The translations under genes and the position numbers were made by a program. A stretch of DNA of 64,000 bases from an uncultured Eubacteriales bacterium (GTDB lineage Bacteria; Bacillota; Clostridia; Oscillospirales; Acutalibacteraceae). Within the stretch, counting starts at the first letter, position 1. The number at the start of each line of letters is the position of its first letter. The notes under the pieces were generated by a model that had not been told where the DNA came from, searched no databases, and saw only the letters and a program-made list of their open reading frames with translations. Of the stretch, positions 31,862-40,979 are shown piece after piece. Location of the stretch: the NCBI GenBank assembly GCA_934546985.1, contig CAKTEE010000012.1, forward strand, positions 1 to 64,000, given 5' to 3'.

Positions 31862-32857
31862 CTAATTCCTGTTCAAACTGCGTTTTAATTGCCGGATATC
31901 CCGTCCAAAAAAACGAAGGGAAACATAATTGCCGATAATGCGCGAAGTAATGCGCTGAGAATATTTTTCTTCTAATTCACGCAGGGAGAGATTCGTGCTG
32001 ATAATAACAGGTTTTTCGGTTAAAAGCCTGCTGTTAAGTATATTATATATGGCGGAAACAGTAAAAGAACTGGGGAATTCTGAACCAAGATCATCAATAA
32101 TCAGCAAATCACAATCCTGCAATAGCTGTTCCGTAGTACCACGCGGTTCATTGGAACGGCCAAAGTATTCGTTTTGCAGTTTATTGAGAAGATTTTGTGC
32201 GGAACCATATACAACACCATGACCGCGTTCAATCGCTTTCCCGGCAATTGCTAAAGATAAATGTGTTTTCCCCAGCCCTGTTGCACCATATAAAAACAGG
32301 CTGGAGGAGGTTTCAGAAAAATTCTCTGCATAGTTCAGGCAATAGCGATAAATTTCTTCCATCCGCTGGCGGGGAGAAACGCCTGTTTCTGCTTCCGGTG
32401 TGGACGGGTAATAGCTCAAATTAAAACTTTTGAAAGAAGAGATTGTCAGAGGAGAAACAGCGCTGAGATTGCGGCAGGCAATGTCTCGAAGCAATTTTTG
32501 GTGACATGTGCAGATACGGCCATTCACAAATCCTTCATCTTTGCAGATAGAACAGGTGTATGGTGGTTCCAGATAGTTTTTGGAATGCCCCATTTTCTCA
32601 ATCAACGTTTCACGCTGTTTTTGATAGGTAAGGTTTTTTTTTGCAATATTGTCTACCGCAGTTTTAACATCTCCGCCCTGCAAAATGGCGCGGGAAACTT
32701 CCATGCCCGTTTCAGCCATAGCATGTTCAATTTTGCCTAAATCAGGGCACTGCAAAAGCAGTTCGTCATGGCGTTTATCGCGTGTAGATTCCGCATGACT
32801 GCGGCGCCGACGAAGTTCTTCGCGGGCTTCCTGATAAACTTCTTTGCTGTAACCCAT
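31862..32857 (-). CDS. DnaC/DnaI-type helicase loader
   Basis: 331 residues. N-terminal helical region, a zinc-binding segment (CSICKDEGFVNGRICTC, ~residues 101-117), then an AAA+ domain: Walker A GATGLGKTH, Walker B LLIIDDLGSE, sensor region STNLSLRELEEKY and arginine finger near SRIIG. Loads the replicative helicase onto DNA. Directly follows the DnaD-like gene (4-base gap), the usual Firmicute primosome pairing. Confidence 0.9.
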   Translation of the reverse strand: MGYSKEVYQEAREELRRRRSHAESTRDKRHDELLLQCPDLGKIEHAMAETGMEVSRAILQGGDVKTAVDNIAKKNLTYQKQRETLIEKMGHSKNYLEPPYTCSICKDEGFVNGRICTCHQKLLRDIACRNLSAVSPLTISSFKSFNLSYYPSTPEAETGVSPRQRMEEIYRYCLNYAENFSETSSSLFLYGATGLGKTHLSLAIAGKAIERGHGVVYGSAQNLLNKLQNEYFGRSNEPRGTTEQLLQDCDLLIIDDLGSEFPSSFTVSAIYNILNSRLLTEKPVIISTNLSLRELEEKYSQRITSRIIGNYVSLRFFGRDIRQLKRSLNRN

Positions 32858-32861
32858 TGGC

Positions 32862-33869
32862 TCAGCCCTCCTGCTTATAGATAATTGGGGTGTTAAGGCT
32901 CATGCGTTCAAATTCATCAATATCGTAAGAAGCGTTGCCATTTGTTTTTTTCTTGACCGGTGCGCAAGGGCGTGAATCAAATGCGGCGGCTTCTTTGGCA
33001 GTTGTGATCCCATTGGAATGCCAGCGTTCCAATATTCTATTCATATAGGAAAAACTCAGTTTTCCTGTGTGATTCACGCATTCTTCATAGGCAAAAGAAA
33101 CTGCATCCGTTTCCATGTGCCAGACGTCTGTCCAATTATGAATATAATTCAGTTCCCGTTTGCTGGGTTTGCGTGCAGGAATCCCTAAAGCGGAACAAAT
33201 TTTATTCCACGTCTGCTTGCCTTCTTGTATCTGCTGAATTCGTTCCTCTGCTTTTTCTATGGTGTCAATTTCATGGTTCGACCAGTCTATTCCAATTTTT
33301 TCTATGTAAGCCATTCCGGTTTTGCCTTCCATCACTGCGTAGCCAACAATCATGAGGATTACTTCTACAGGCAGACCAAGCCAGTCATGGAGCCACAATA
33401 ATGTGCTTTGGTCAGCAGGCGATATGGTTTTTCCCAAGCGAAATTGTGCCTGTTGGAATAAGTATTTCAGTTCTTCTGATTCGCCGGTGCGGCGAGCGAC
33501 ATCTTCAAAGGTTGGTTTTTCAGGCGGCGGCGGAATTACCGCCGGCTTTTGTTTTAACTGTACTGATACAGGGGTTGAGGGGGTTGATATAGGTGCGGCA
33601 GGCGCTTTTTCATTTTGAGAAATGTTCTTTCCCTCTTTGCTAAGCAAACCGTTTTCGACCCAATATTGCATGGCGTCAACTACATCAGCGCCAGCCATTC
33701 CCAGCGCTTGGGCAATATCGTCCGTACAAAAATCTTCTCCGTTATGACGGAAGATCCAAAGCAGGACTTTGAGCTGTGCGGAGCCTGCGAGTTTTATATG
33801 ACGGTCTATTACTGCGTTTGGAAACGCAAAAACGCCGTTCCAAGCGGAAGGGCTGATTTGAAAATCCAT
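32862..33869 (-). CDS. DnaD-like replication initiation protein
   Basis: 335 residues from the ATG at 33869 (another ATG four codons earlier is possible). N-terminal winged helix (LKVLLWIFRHNGEDFCTDDIAQALGM), Pro-rich linker, then two DnaB_2/DnaD domains (~135-215 and ~225-300: WNKICSALGIPARKPSKRELNYIHNWTDVWHM, FAYEECVNHTGKLSFSYMNRILERWHSNGI). Remodels origin DNA and helps helicase loading by its neighbour. Confidence 0.88.
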   Translation of the reverse strand: MDFQISPSAWNGVFAFPNAVIDRHIKLAGSAQLKVLLWIFRHNGEDFCTDDIAQALGMAGADVVDAMQYWVENGLLSKEGKNISQNEKAPAAPISTPSTPVSVQLKQKPAVIPPPPEKPTFEDVARRTGESEELKYLFQQAQFRLGKTISPADQSTLLWLHDWLGLPVEVILMIVGYAVMEGKTGMAYIEKIGIDWSNHEIDTIEKAEERIQQIQEGKQTWNKICSALGIPARKPSKRELNYIHNWTDVWHMETDAVSFAYEECVNHTGKLSFSYMNRILERWHSNGITTAKEAAAFDSRPCAPVKKKTNGNASYDIDEFERMSLNTPIIYKQEG

Positions 33870-34034
33870 GCGGCTTATCATTCCTTTAAGAAATCTAACT
33901 AATATTGTCTTATTATAGCATAAATGGAGCGTATGCGTATAGAAGAAATTTTAAACAGGAAAAGAATTACTGCGGGTCATATTTTGATGATATGATGAAA
34001 AAAGCAGAGAATAACATAAGTATTTTAGAGCGAA

Positions 34035-34066
34035 AAACCGGCAATCCAATTTCAGAATGCCGGTTC
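34035..34066 (-). terminator. Terminator of the metal ABC operon
   Basis: AACCGGCA / TGCCGGTT; on the minus strand followed by TTTTTCG. Confidence 0.8.
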
Positions 34067-34095
34067 TGTTTTATCATAGCTTTGAACAGGAGAAC

Positions 34096-34938
34096 TTACG
34101 CCTTTAATTTTTTGCGAATGCAATAAGTGGCAAAGAAAATCATAGCGGCAACAATTACAATCATAGGTCCGGTAGCGACGGAATTATAATAAGAAAAAAT
34201 CAGTCCCGCGATGCCGGAGAATAAAGAAAAGATAATGGAATATAAATGATATTCCCGCATGTTGGATGCAATGTTGCGGCTGCTAGCGGCAGGTAAAATC
34301 AAAAGTGCATTAATGATAAGTACCCCTACCCATTTGATGGAAAGCATAACAATGAGTGCGATGATAACAACAAACAGGTTATCAATCAGCCGTACCGGTA
34401 TGCCTTTGCTTTTTGCAAGGCTTGCATTGACGGATAGCGCGTGAAGATGATTGAAAAACAGTACCCAAAATAAAATGGTGATTATAAAAATGCCGAGCAT
34501 AAAAAGAATTTCTTTTGGCGTGATGCTTAAAATATCCCCAATCAGCAAGTTGGAATATTTGCTGAAATTGCCGCCCTGCGATAGAATGGCAAGACCGACT
34601 GCAATACCCAGAGAAGAAAATACGGAAATTACCGTATCGGTAGAGGCGAGATTTGCATTTTTTATTTTATTCAGTGCAAGCGCGAAGAGAACGGCAAACA
34701 GCACCATGGAGATATTGGTATCCGCAATCCCTAAAATGGAACCGATTGCAATACCTGTCAATGCGGAATGGCCCAGCGCGTCAGAAAAAAAGGACATTTT
34801 GTTGTTTACCACCATAGTTCCGGCTAAGCCGAATAACGGTGTAATAATCAAGACCGCTAATAATGCGTTTTTCATAAAGTCGTAATTAATCCAGGAAAAG
34901 GGGAGAATTTTCTCTAATATGTCATAAATGAGATTCAT
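34096..34938 (-). CDS. znuB: Zinc/manganese ABC transporter permease
   Basis: 280 residues, about eight membrane helices, family ABC-3 (ZnuB/MntB). Typical blocks: AVLIITPLFGLAGTMVVNNKMSFFSDALGHSALTGIAIG, NLLIGDIL, WVGVLIINALLILPAASSRNIA. Overlaps the ATPase gene start by 4 bases. The metal is not fixed by sequence, but the His-rich binding protein and Fur-type operator favour zinc. Confidence 0.88.
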   Translation of the reverse strand: MNLIYDILEKILPFSWINYDFMKNALLAVLIITPLFGLAGTMVVNNKMSFFSDALGHSALTGIAIGSILGIADTNISMVLFAVLFALALNKIKNANLASTDTVISVFSSLGIAVGLAILSQGGNFSKYSNLLIGDILSITPKEILFMLGIFIITILFWVLFFNHLHALSVNASLAKSKGIPVRLIDNLFVVIIALIVMLSIKWVGVLIINALLILPAASSRNIASNMREYHLYSIIFSLFSGIAGLIFSYYNSVATGPMIVIVAAMIFFATYCIRKKLKA

Positions 34939-35693
34939 TGTTTTTCCTCCTTCCGGGCAAAAGCGACATGTCCAAAGGTTTGAATGAATGCATCACTGCG
35001 ATAAACCTGTTCAACTGTCCCGCGGCAGATTACTTTATGATCCAAAAGAATAACCTCATCAGCATACTGCGCGACAAAATCCAAATCATGGGATACTAAA
35101 ATAATTGCCAAATCGCAGTTCCGTTTTAAATTATCAACAATCCTGTAAAATTCTGCAATGCCGTTGCGGTCGATACCGGAAACCGGTTCATCCAGCACCA
35201 AGAGGTTAGGCAGAGGAGTTGTAGAAATGGAAAGCAGGACGCGCTGTAATTCGCCGCCGGATAAGGTGGAAAGATTTTTATCAATTAAATGTTCAGCACC
35301 AAAGGTTTTTAATTGTTCCTGTGCCTGACGGTAAGCTTTTTTAGATTTTTTCAGAAAAACAGGTATGTTAGACTGAAAACTTGCAATTAAATCATAAACG
35401 CTGGTAGGGGCATTTTTATCAATATTCAGCGTTTGGGGGACGTAGCCGATTTTCAGGTCTTTAAAGGTGTTGCTTCGCGTATCTTTAAATTCAATGGTTC
35501 CGGTATGACTGGTTTCCCCTAAAACGGCTTTCAGCAATGTAGATTTTCCCGCACCGTTGCGCCCGATAATTACCGTCAGTTTTCCGCAGTGGATATGCAG
35601 ATTTACATCGGATAGAATTTCCATATCACCGGCTTTTACACCAATATGCTTCATTTTTATACAGTGCAGTCCGCAGGGTTTGCTATTTTCCAT
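34935..35693 (-). CDS. znuC: Zinc/manganese ABC transporter ATPase
   Basis: 252 residues. Walker A GRNGAGKST, Q-loop YVPQTL, signature LSGGELQRVLL, Walker B NLLVLDEP, H-loop LVSHD. Energises the ZnuB-like permease. Overlaps the binding-protein gene by 11 bases, showing one tightly packed operon. Confidence 0.9.
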   Translation of the reverse strand: MENSKPCGLHCIKMKHIGVKAGDMEILSDVNLHIHCGKLTVIIGRNGAGKSTLLKAVLGETSHTGTIEFKDTRSNTFKDLKIGYVPQTLNIDKNAPTSVYDLIASFQSNIPVFLKKSKKAYRQAQEQLKTFGAEHLIDKNLSTLSGGELQRVLLSISTTPLPNLLVLDEPVSGIDRNGIAEFYRIVDNLKRNCDLAIILVSHDLDFVAQYADEVILLDHKVICRGTVEQVYRSDAFIQTFGHVAFARKEEKQ

Positions 35694-36630
35694 TGCTGAA
35701 CACCTCCTTCAGCGCAGTTAAATTGTTTTGCATGGCGGAAAGATAAGAATCTGCCGTACCGTCTCCGGTAACGCAGGAATCCAAGGCCAGATAAGGGATT
35801 TTAGTTTCTTTGGAAACTGCGGAGGGTACGCTGAGAGAATACTGCATGTCCGCTAATAATATCGCTGCATTTTCTTCTTTTGCTTCTTCAATAATTTCGC
35901 TGATTTCTGCGGCCGACAGGGAGGTTTCAGCTTCAATTGTAGTACCGTGAACCACATGAAGGCCCAGATATTCGCAAAGGTAATCCAGAGATTCATGAAA
36001 AGTAATGGAATGAATATTTTTGCCGGAAAATAATTCTTTTGCAGGTTCAAATAAAACAGCTATTTTATTCTGATATTCTTTGGCGTTTTCATAATATTGC
36101 CGTTCATTGGCAGGGTCGGCCTGTGCCAAAGCCTTGGCGATATTATCAATGATAGCGCTGTACCGTTCCGGATCCATCCAGATATGTGCGTTCCATGCTT
36201 CGCTTTCCTGTTTCTCATGGAAGTGTATTTCTTCATGTTCATGCCCTTCACTGCTTGGCAGCATGACGACTCCGGCAGAAGTGTCTATAATATTTAAGTT
36301 GGGTATGGAAGCTGTAACATGATCAAGGTAACCTTCCATTCCGCCCCCGTTAATCAGGAAAAGATCAGTTTTTTCCAGTGCAATCATATCTTCCGGTGTT
36401 AGCTGATAATCATGCAGGCATCCTGTAGAAGGCTGTGACAGACTGTTCAGCTCTGTGGAATCAACCCCCTGTGTGATGTTCAATGCGGCAATGTATATGG
36501 GATAAAAAGACGCCGTTACATTTAGACGGCCGCGGTCTGTTTCTTTTGATGAAGTCAGCATGGTAAATGACGTTAAAATAACAGTAATTGCCAAAAGAAT
36601 TGCTGTAACATAGAGTGGTTTTGTTTTCAT
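35683..36630 (-). CDS. znuA: Zinc/manganese ABC transporter binding protein
   Basis: 315 residues from the ATG after GAGGT (36630). ZnuA/TroA fold with likely ligands His in GCLHDYQL, His in NAHIWMDP, His in ITFHESLDYL and Asp in ALDSCVTGDG. A loop rich in His and Glu (EGHEHEEIHFHEK) before the second ligand is the zinc-collecting loop of ZnuA proteins. The N-terminal helix has no lipobox Cys (SFTMLTSSKE), unusual for a Gram-positive binding protein, so it may stay membrane-anchored. Confidence 0.88.
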   Translation of the reverse strand: MKTKPLYVTAILLAITVILTSFTMLTSSKETDRGRLNVTASFYPIYIAALNITQGVDSTELNSLSQPSTGCLHDYQLTPEDMIALEKTDLFLINGGGMEGYLDHVTASIPNLNIIDTSAGVVMLPSSEGHEHEEIHFHEKQESEAWNAHIWMDPERYSAIIDNIAKALAQADPANERQYYENAKEYQNKIAVLFEPAKELFSGKNIHSITFHESLDYLCEYLGLHVVHGTTIEAETSLSAAEISEIIEEAKEENAAILLADMQYSLSVPSAVSKETKIPYLALDSCVTGDGTADSYLSAMQNNLTALKEVFSNGK

Positions 36631-36651
36631 AAATGAATACCTCGAATAAGA

Positions 36652-36676
36652 CTTATTGCAAATCATTTGCAATAAG
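36652..36676. promoter_or_regulatory. Fur/Zur-type operator
   Basis: CTTATTGCAAAT-C-ATTTGCAATAAG, a perfect 12-1-12 palindrome just downstream of the znu -10. Confidence 0.75.
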
Positions 36677-36677
36677 A

Positions 36678-36706
36678 AGTATAATACATGGTACGGAAAA
36701 AGTCAA
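36678..36706 (-). promoter_or_regulatory. znu operon promoter
   Basis: On the minus strand TTGACT (36706-36701), 17 bases, TATACT (36683-36678). The palindrome begins right after the -10, so a bound repressor would block initiation. Confidence 0.8.
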
Positions 36707-36720
36707 TCACATATACCGAT

Positions 36721-36750
36721 TTGATAAAACCATTCTCTGTGTGCTACAAT
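36721..36750 (+). promoter_or_regulatory. Promoter of the GNAT gene
   Basis: TTGATA (36721-36726), 18 bases, TACAAT (36745-36750). It places the ATG at 36752 at the transcript start, supporting the downstream GTG start. Confidence 0.7.
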
Positions 36751-36790
36751 AATGAACAGAACAGGCAAATCAGTTGAAAGGAGTTTTGTT

Positions 36791-37336
36791 GTGGATTTTG
36801 AAAACATTTGGCCGATTTTTGAAGAAGCTTTTACCTCGGAATTCCGGCGCAGCCGGGAAGGACAGGCGGCGTTGCTGAAAAATCCAAAGTACCATCTGCA
36901 TATTTATGGGCAACAGGAAGATTCTCCGGCGGGTTTTATGGGCTGCTGGCATTTTGATGATTTTATTTTTGTTGAACATTTTGCAGTGGATAAGAATCTA
37001 CGAGGCAAAGGTATGGGCGCAAAAATGATGAAAGATTTACTTTCAGAAAGCAAACTTGTGATTCTGGAAGTGGAGGAGCCGGATACGGAAATAAACCGCC
37101 GCCGGATAGGATTTTATGAGCGGGCCGGTTTGATGTTTCATGACTTTCCCTATTTTCAGCCGTCCTTTATTTGGGGAGAAAAGCCGGTGCCGCTGAAAAT
37201 TATGGCGTCGCGTTTGTTAAGTGCAGAAGAATTCTGTAAATACCGTGAGAAGCTTTTTGAAGAAGTTTATGGTATGAATAAAGAAGAGCGGCATGCGTAT
37301 TTTCAGCAGTATAGAATGCAGCAATCTGGTTGCTGA
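36791..37336 (+). CDS. GNAT-family N-acetyltransferase
   Basis: 181 residues from GTG after AAAGGAG. Acetyl-CoA-binding motif A: FIFVEHFAVDKNLRGKGMGAKMMKDLL, with RGKGMG; motif B NRRRIGFYERAGL. A C-terminal extension (~130-181) without known domain. Substrate unknown. Divergent from the znu operon. Confidence 0.88.
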   Translation: MDFENIWPIFEEAFTSEFRRSREGQAALLKNPKYHLHIYGQQEDSPAGFMGCWHFDDFIFVEHFAVDKNLRGKGMGAKMMKDLLSESKLVILEVEEPDTEINRRRIGFYERAGLMFHDFPYFQPSFIWGEKPVPLKIMASRLLSAEEFCKYREKLFEEVYGMNKEERHAYFQQYRMQQSGC

Positions 37337-37482
37337 AAGCTAAAAATGATAGGTCAGCTGAATTTGTTTTTTGCGCCTCTTTCTTGAATCATATGACGGA
37401 TTATTATATAATGCTTACTGAATCATAAAAACCGGTTCAGATCGTTCTTTATGATAGCTTATAAAAGATTGGAACGGTATAC

Positions 37483-38412
37483 ATGCTCGAAAATATTCAA
37501 ATTGTTGCACAGCAGGTTGGTATTTTGTTTTTGCTGATTTTCGTGGGGTATATTTGCTGTAAAAAAAATATATTCAGCGGGGATTCTGTAAAACAAACCA
37601 CAGACCTGTTGTTTTATGTAATAACCCCATGTGTTATTATTAAAGCGTTTCAGATAGAATTTGACCAAAGACTGGCAAGCGGGCTTTTCATTGCTTTTGT
37701 TTGTGCGGTTGCATCCCACCTTATCAGTATCGCAATTTCTTCTTTCTTTTTTAAAAACAAAGAAGATCGCCAGCGAAATGTTTTGCGCTTTGGCGTGATT
37801 TATTCAAACTGCGGATTTATGGCTCTGCCCCTTGCTCAGGCAGTTTTGGGAGATGAAGGAGTTTTTTATTGCTCGGCATATGTGGCAATTTTTAATTTGT
37901 TTGCTTACACACAGGGCGTACGCATGATGAAAAAATCCGATGGGGTTAAAATGCCGGTTTGGAAGACTTTGATTAACCCGGGAACCATTGGTATTGCAGC
38001 GGGGCTTCCATTCTTCCTCTTATCAGCCCCATTGCCTGCACTAATTTATCAGCCGGTAAAATATTTGGCAGAAATGAATACGCCGCTTGCTATGATTATT
38101 ATTGGTACTTATCTTGCAAGAACACATTTGCCGTCTATGCTAAAAGAAAAAACAGTTTATCTCAGCGGTCTGCTGCGCTTGGTCGCAATTCCTTTGCTGA
38201 TGTTTGGCTTATTTTATATCTGCGGTGTTCGCGGTGTTCTGCTTAGTGCAATGGTAATTTCGGTTTGCGCACCGCCGGCGGCAACCACAATTATGTTTGC
38301 CGCTAAATTTGATAATGATGCGGATTTGGCGTCAAAACAGGTTTCTTTATTAACGCTATTATCTATTGTTACGATGCCGGTGTTGGTTGCGCTTGCAAAT
38401 GTGGCGGCCTGA
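37483..38412 (+). CDS. AEC-family (auxin efflux carrier) permease
   Basis: 309 residues, ten membrane helices, ATG with only a weak site. Family pattern: two five-helix halves, Asn/Pro kinks in FGVIYSNCGFMALPLAQAVLG and C-terminal CAPPAATTIMFAAKF. Homologues export organic acids such as malate. The QueG-like gene follows in 20 bases. Confidence 0.85.
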   Translation: MLENIQIVAQQVGILFLLIFVGYICCKKNIFSGDSVKQTTDLLFYVITPCVIIKAFQIEFDQRLASGLFIAFVCAVASHLISIAISSFFFKNKEDRQRNVLRFGVIYSNCGFMALPLAQAVLGDEGVFYCSAYVAIFNLFAYTQGVRMMKKSDGVKMPVWKTLINPGTIGIAAGLPFFLLSAPLPALIYQPVKYLAEMNTPLAMIIIGTYLARTHLPSMLKEKTVYLSGLLRLVAIPLLMFGLFYICGVRGVLLSAMVISVCAPPAATTIMFAAKFDNDADLASKQVSLLTLLSIVTMPVLVALANVAA

Positions 38413-38432
38413 TTGCGATGAAAGGTGGCAGA

Positions 38433-39260
38433 ATGATGCAGGCTGAAGAAAAAGTAGAAAAAGTAATGAATACCTGCGGAATAACATGCTGGGGCGTTTG
38501 TTCTTTTGACCGGATTCGGGAGAAGCTTTTGCCCTGCCGTGCCAAGGCGCGTGTACCGAAGGAAGCCGCGAGCGTGATTGTTATCGCTCTCCCATACAGT
38601 CTGGAGGATGAGTATTATCATGAATCCAATATTTCCCGTTATGCTGCGGTTAAAGATTATCATCTTGTTGACACGCAGTATTTAGAGAATGCTTCTGTAA
38701 AACTGAGGCAGATGTTTCCGGAAGAAGAATTTGAGATATTTACTGACAATTCCCCTGTTCCGGAGGTTTTGGCCGCCGCATATGCCGGTTTGGGTGTGAT
38801 TGGAAAAAATGGTTTGCTGATTCAGCGGGAATATGGTTCATGGGTGTTTTTAGGAGAAATTGTAACAACCCTTGCTTTAAATGAGAGCGGAGGAAAGGTA
38901 GAAACATGCTGCGGCTGCGGGGCTTGCGTACGTGCGTGCCCAACGGGTGCGCTGGTAAAAAATGATAAGGGGATTTGCCTTTCCCATATTACACAGAAAA
39001 AAGGGGAGCTTTTGCCGGAGGAAGAAAAGCTTTTGCTTCAATACGGCTGTGCATGGGGATGTGATATTTGCCAGCTTGTATGTCCGGAAAATAAAAAAGT
39101 ACGTGCAACGGAAATAAAAGAATTTATAGAATCTTTCCATCCTGTTGCGGCTGTGGGGGAGCCTTTGGAAGAAAAGGCGTATGCTTGGCGCGGCAGGAAA
39201 GTGGTAGAACGGAATCTATTGCTGTTGGAGAAGGAGCGAACATGCAGAAAAAACCGCTGA
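38433..39260 (+). CDS. QueG-like double [4Fe-4S] protein
   Basis: 275 residues; ATG-ATG after AAAGGTGG. N-terminal DUF1730-like cobalamin domain (IVIALPYSLEDEYY, SRYAAVKDYH, EVLAAAYAGLGVIGKNGLLI), then two 4Fe-4S sites: CCGCGACVRACPTGAL and CAWGCDICQLVCPENK. Same layout as epoxyqueuosine reductase, which makes tRNA queuosine, but ~100 residues shorter (no HEAT-repeat tail). It may be QueG or a related reductase. The next gene overlaps by 19 bases. Confidence 0.82.
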   Translation: MMQAEEKVEKVMNTCGITCWGVCSFDRIREKLLPCRAKARVPKEAASVIVIALPYSLEDEYYHESNISRYAAVKDYHLVDTQYLENASVKLRQMFPEEEFEIFTDNSPVPEVLAAAYAGLGVIGKNGLLIQREYGSWVFLGEIVTTLALNESGGKVETCCGCGACVRACPTGALVKNDKGICLSHITQKKGELLPEEEKLLLQYGCAWGCDICQLVCPENKKVRATEIKEFIESFHPVAAVGEPLEEKAYAWRGRKVVERNLLLLEKERTCRKNR

Positions 39261-40579
39261 AAGATGCATTAGAACAGTATCGTCAAGAAAATAAAGCGTG
39301 GTTTCATACGCCTTCCCATAAAGGGCGGGCGCCGATGCTGTCCTTACCCCAAGAGGCTCTGCAATTTGATGTAACAGAATTACCTCAAACAGGCAGTTTG
39401 TTTGACGGTACGGGGCCGTTTGCGGAAGCGGAACATTTGGCAGCACACTTTTTTGGAACGGAAGGAACTTTTTTTTCCGCAGGGGGATGCACCCTGTGTA
39501 TTCAGGCGATGTTGCAGCTGACTGCGGGAAAATCGGGAAAAGTGGTTTGCGGAAGGCTGCTTCACCGCAGTGCTGTACATACGATGGCTTTATTAGGGTT
39601 GGAACCGGTTTGGATTTGGAATAGGGTGGATGCAGGCGGGGGACTTCCCGGTCGCATTTCGCCGGAGGATGTGCGGGAAGCCCTTAGAAAAGAACCGGAT
39701 GCTTGCGCTGTTTATATCACCAGCCCGGATTACTATGGGGTTTTAAGCGATATTGCGGGTATTAGCAGGGCGGCAGAGGAGTTTGGCGTTCCTGTTATTG
39801 TAGATAATGCGCATGGTTCCCATTTGTGGTTTGTAGGGGAGCATTTGCACCCGTTGGAACAGGGGGCCGCAATGTCGGCGGATTCAGCGCATAAAACGTT
39901 CCCCGTACTTACCGGGGGTGCGTGGCTTCAGGTTGGCAGGCGGGAATATATCCCTTATGTAAAAAATGCCATGTCGTTATTTGCTTCTACTTCCCCGTCT
40001 TATTTGACCATGCTTTCTTTAGATGAATGCAGAGCATGGCTGGAACAGGAAGGCCGGCAGGCATACGGCAGTCTGGCAGAGCGGGCAGCAGAAATGAAAG
40101 CAAGTTTTGTTGATATGGGATATGGGATTCCGTTAGGTATTTGCGATCCGATTCGGCTGACATTGCGGACTGCGGACAGGGGAATCAGTGGGACGCAAGC
40201 GGCGGATTTTCTGCGGCGCAATGGGATAGAACCGGAATATGCCGATGAAGAATGGATTGTTTTGATTCCTTCGCCAATGAATGAAGAAAAAGATTTTGTG
40301 CGGTTACAGAAAGCGCTTGCTAAAATGCCGCAAGGATTCTCCAAAGTAAGGCAGGAACAGATTTCTTGTATCCCAAAACAAGAGATGCCTTTGCGGACAG
40401 CAGTATTATCTGCCAGTGAAATGGTTCCAGTAGAGAAATCCTGCGGCAGGGTTTCGGCGGAAACAGCATGTCCATGCCCGCCGGGCGTACCAGTGGTTAT
40501 GCCCGGGGAGAAAATTGACCGCAGTATGGTGCAGTTTTTATTAAATTATGGGATTTCTGAGATAAAAGTTGTAAAATGA
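39242..40579 (+). CDS. Orn/Lys/Arg decarboxylase family protein (YaaO-like)
   Basis: 445 residues from the ATG after AAGGAGCG, overlapping the previous gene. Fold-type I PLP enzyme: WFHTPSHKGR at the start, HGSHLWF, PLP lysine in SADSAHKTFPVLTGGAWL, and the C-terminal domain PCPPGVPVVMPGEKID. Compact form like B. subtilis YaaO. Acts on an amino acid; true substrate unclear. Begins the conserved cluster leading to darA and holB; tmk and yaaR, usual members, are missing here. Confidence 0.85.
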   Translation: MQKKPLKDALEQYRQENKAWFHTPSHKGRAPMLSLPQEALQFDVTELPQTGSLFDGTGPFAEAEHLAAHFFGTEGTFFSAGGCTLCIQAMLQLTAGKSGKVVCGRLLHRSAVHTMALLGLEPVWIWNRVDAGGGLPGRISPEDVREALRKEPDACAVYITSPDYYGVLSDIAGISRAAEEFGVPVIVDNAHGSHLWFVGEHLHPLEQGAAMSADSAHKTFPVLTGGAWLQVGRREYIPYVKNAMSLFASTSPSYLTMLSLDECRAWLEQEGRQAYGSLAERAAEMKASFVDMGYGIPLGICDPIRLTLRTADRGISGTQAADFLRRNGIEPEYADEEWIVLIPSPMNEEKDFVRLQKALAKMPQGFSKVRQEQISCIPKQEMPLRTAVLSASEMVPVEKSCGRVSAETACPCPPGVPVVMPGEKIDRSMVQFLLNYGISEIKVVK

Positions 40580-40643
40580 TTGCATTTGCTTTATAATGAA
40601 ACAAACAGAAAGATTTCATCGTTACTTTGCAGGGGGAATATTT

Positions 40644-40973
40644 ATGAAACTTGTATTAGCGATTGTAAATAATGACGATAGCCATACATTATCCGCAGGT
40701 TTAACCCGTGCGCATTTTTCAGTTACTAAGCTTGCGACAACGGGCGGCTTTCTGATGTCCGGTAATACTACCTTTTTGATTGGCACGGAAGATGATAAGG
40801 TTGACCAAGTAATTGAAATTATTTCTCAGCATAGCCGCAGACGGAAAGAGCAGGTGCCTGCCGCTGCCGCTTATGGTGTGGATATGTTTGGGATCGGTTC
40901 TATGCCTGTGGAAGTGACCGTTGGGGGAGCAACCGTTTTTGTTCTTCCGGTGGATCGTTTTGAAAAGCTGTAA
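40644..40973 (+). CDS. darA: Cyclic-di-AMP receptor protein DarA/PstA
   Basis: 109 residues from the ATG after GCAGGGGGA. PII-like fold: MKLVLAIVNNDDS, LATTGGFLMSGNTTFLIGTEDDKVDQV, GIGSMPVEVTVGGATVFVLPVDRF. The Thr-Gly-Gly-Phe segment and the swapped loop bind c-di-AMP in characterised homologues. Conserved position between the decarboxylase and holB. Confidence 0.93.
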   Translation: MKLVLAIVNNDDSHTLSAGLTRAHFSVTKLATTGGFLMSGNTTFLIGTEDDKVDQVIEIISQHSRRRKEQVPAAAAYGVDMFGIGSMPVEVTVGGATVFVLPVDRFEKL

Positions 40974-40979
40974 TTTATC

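Noticed and set aside
33905..34126. 73-codon plus-strand frame between the DnaD and znuB genes
   Set aside because: It runs through the znu terminator hairpin and into znuB antisense; no ribosome site.
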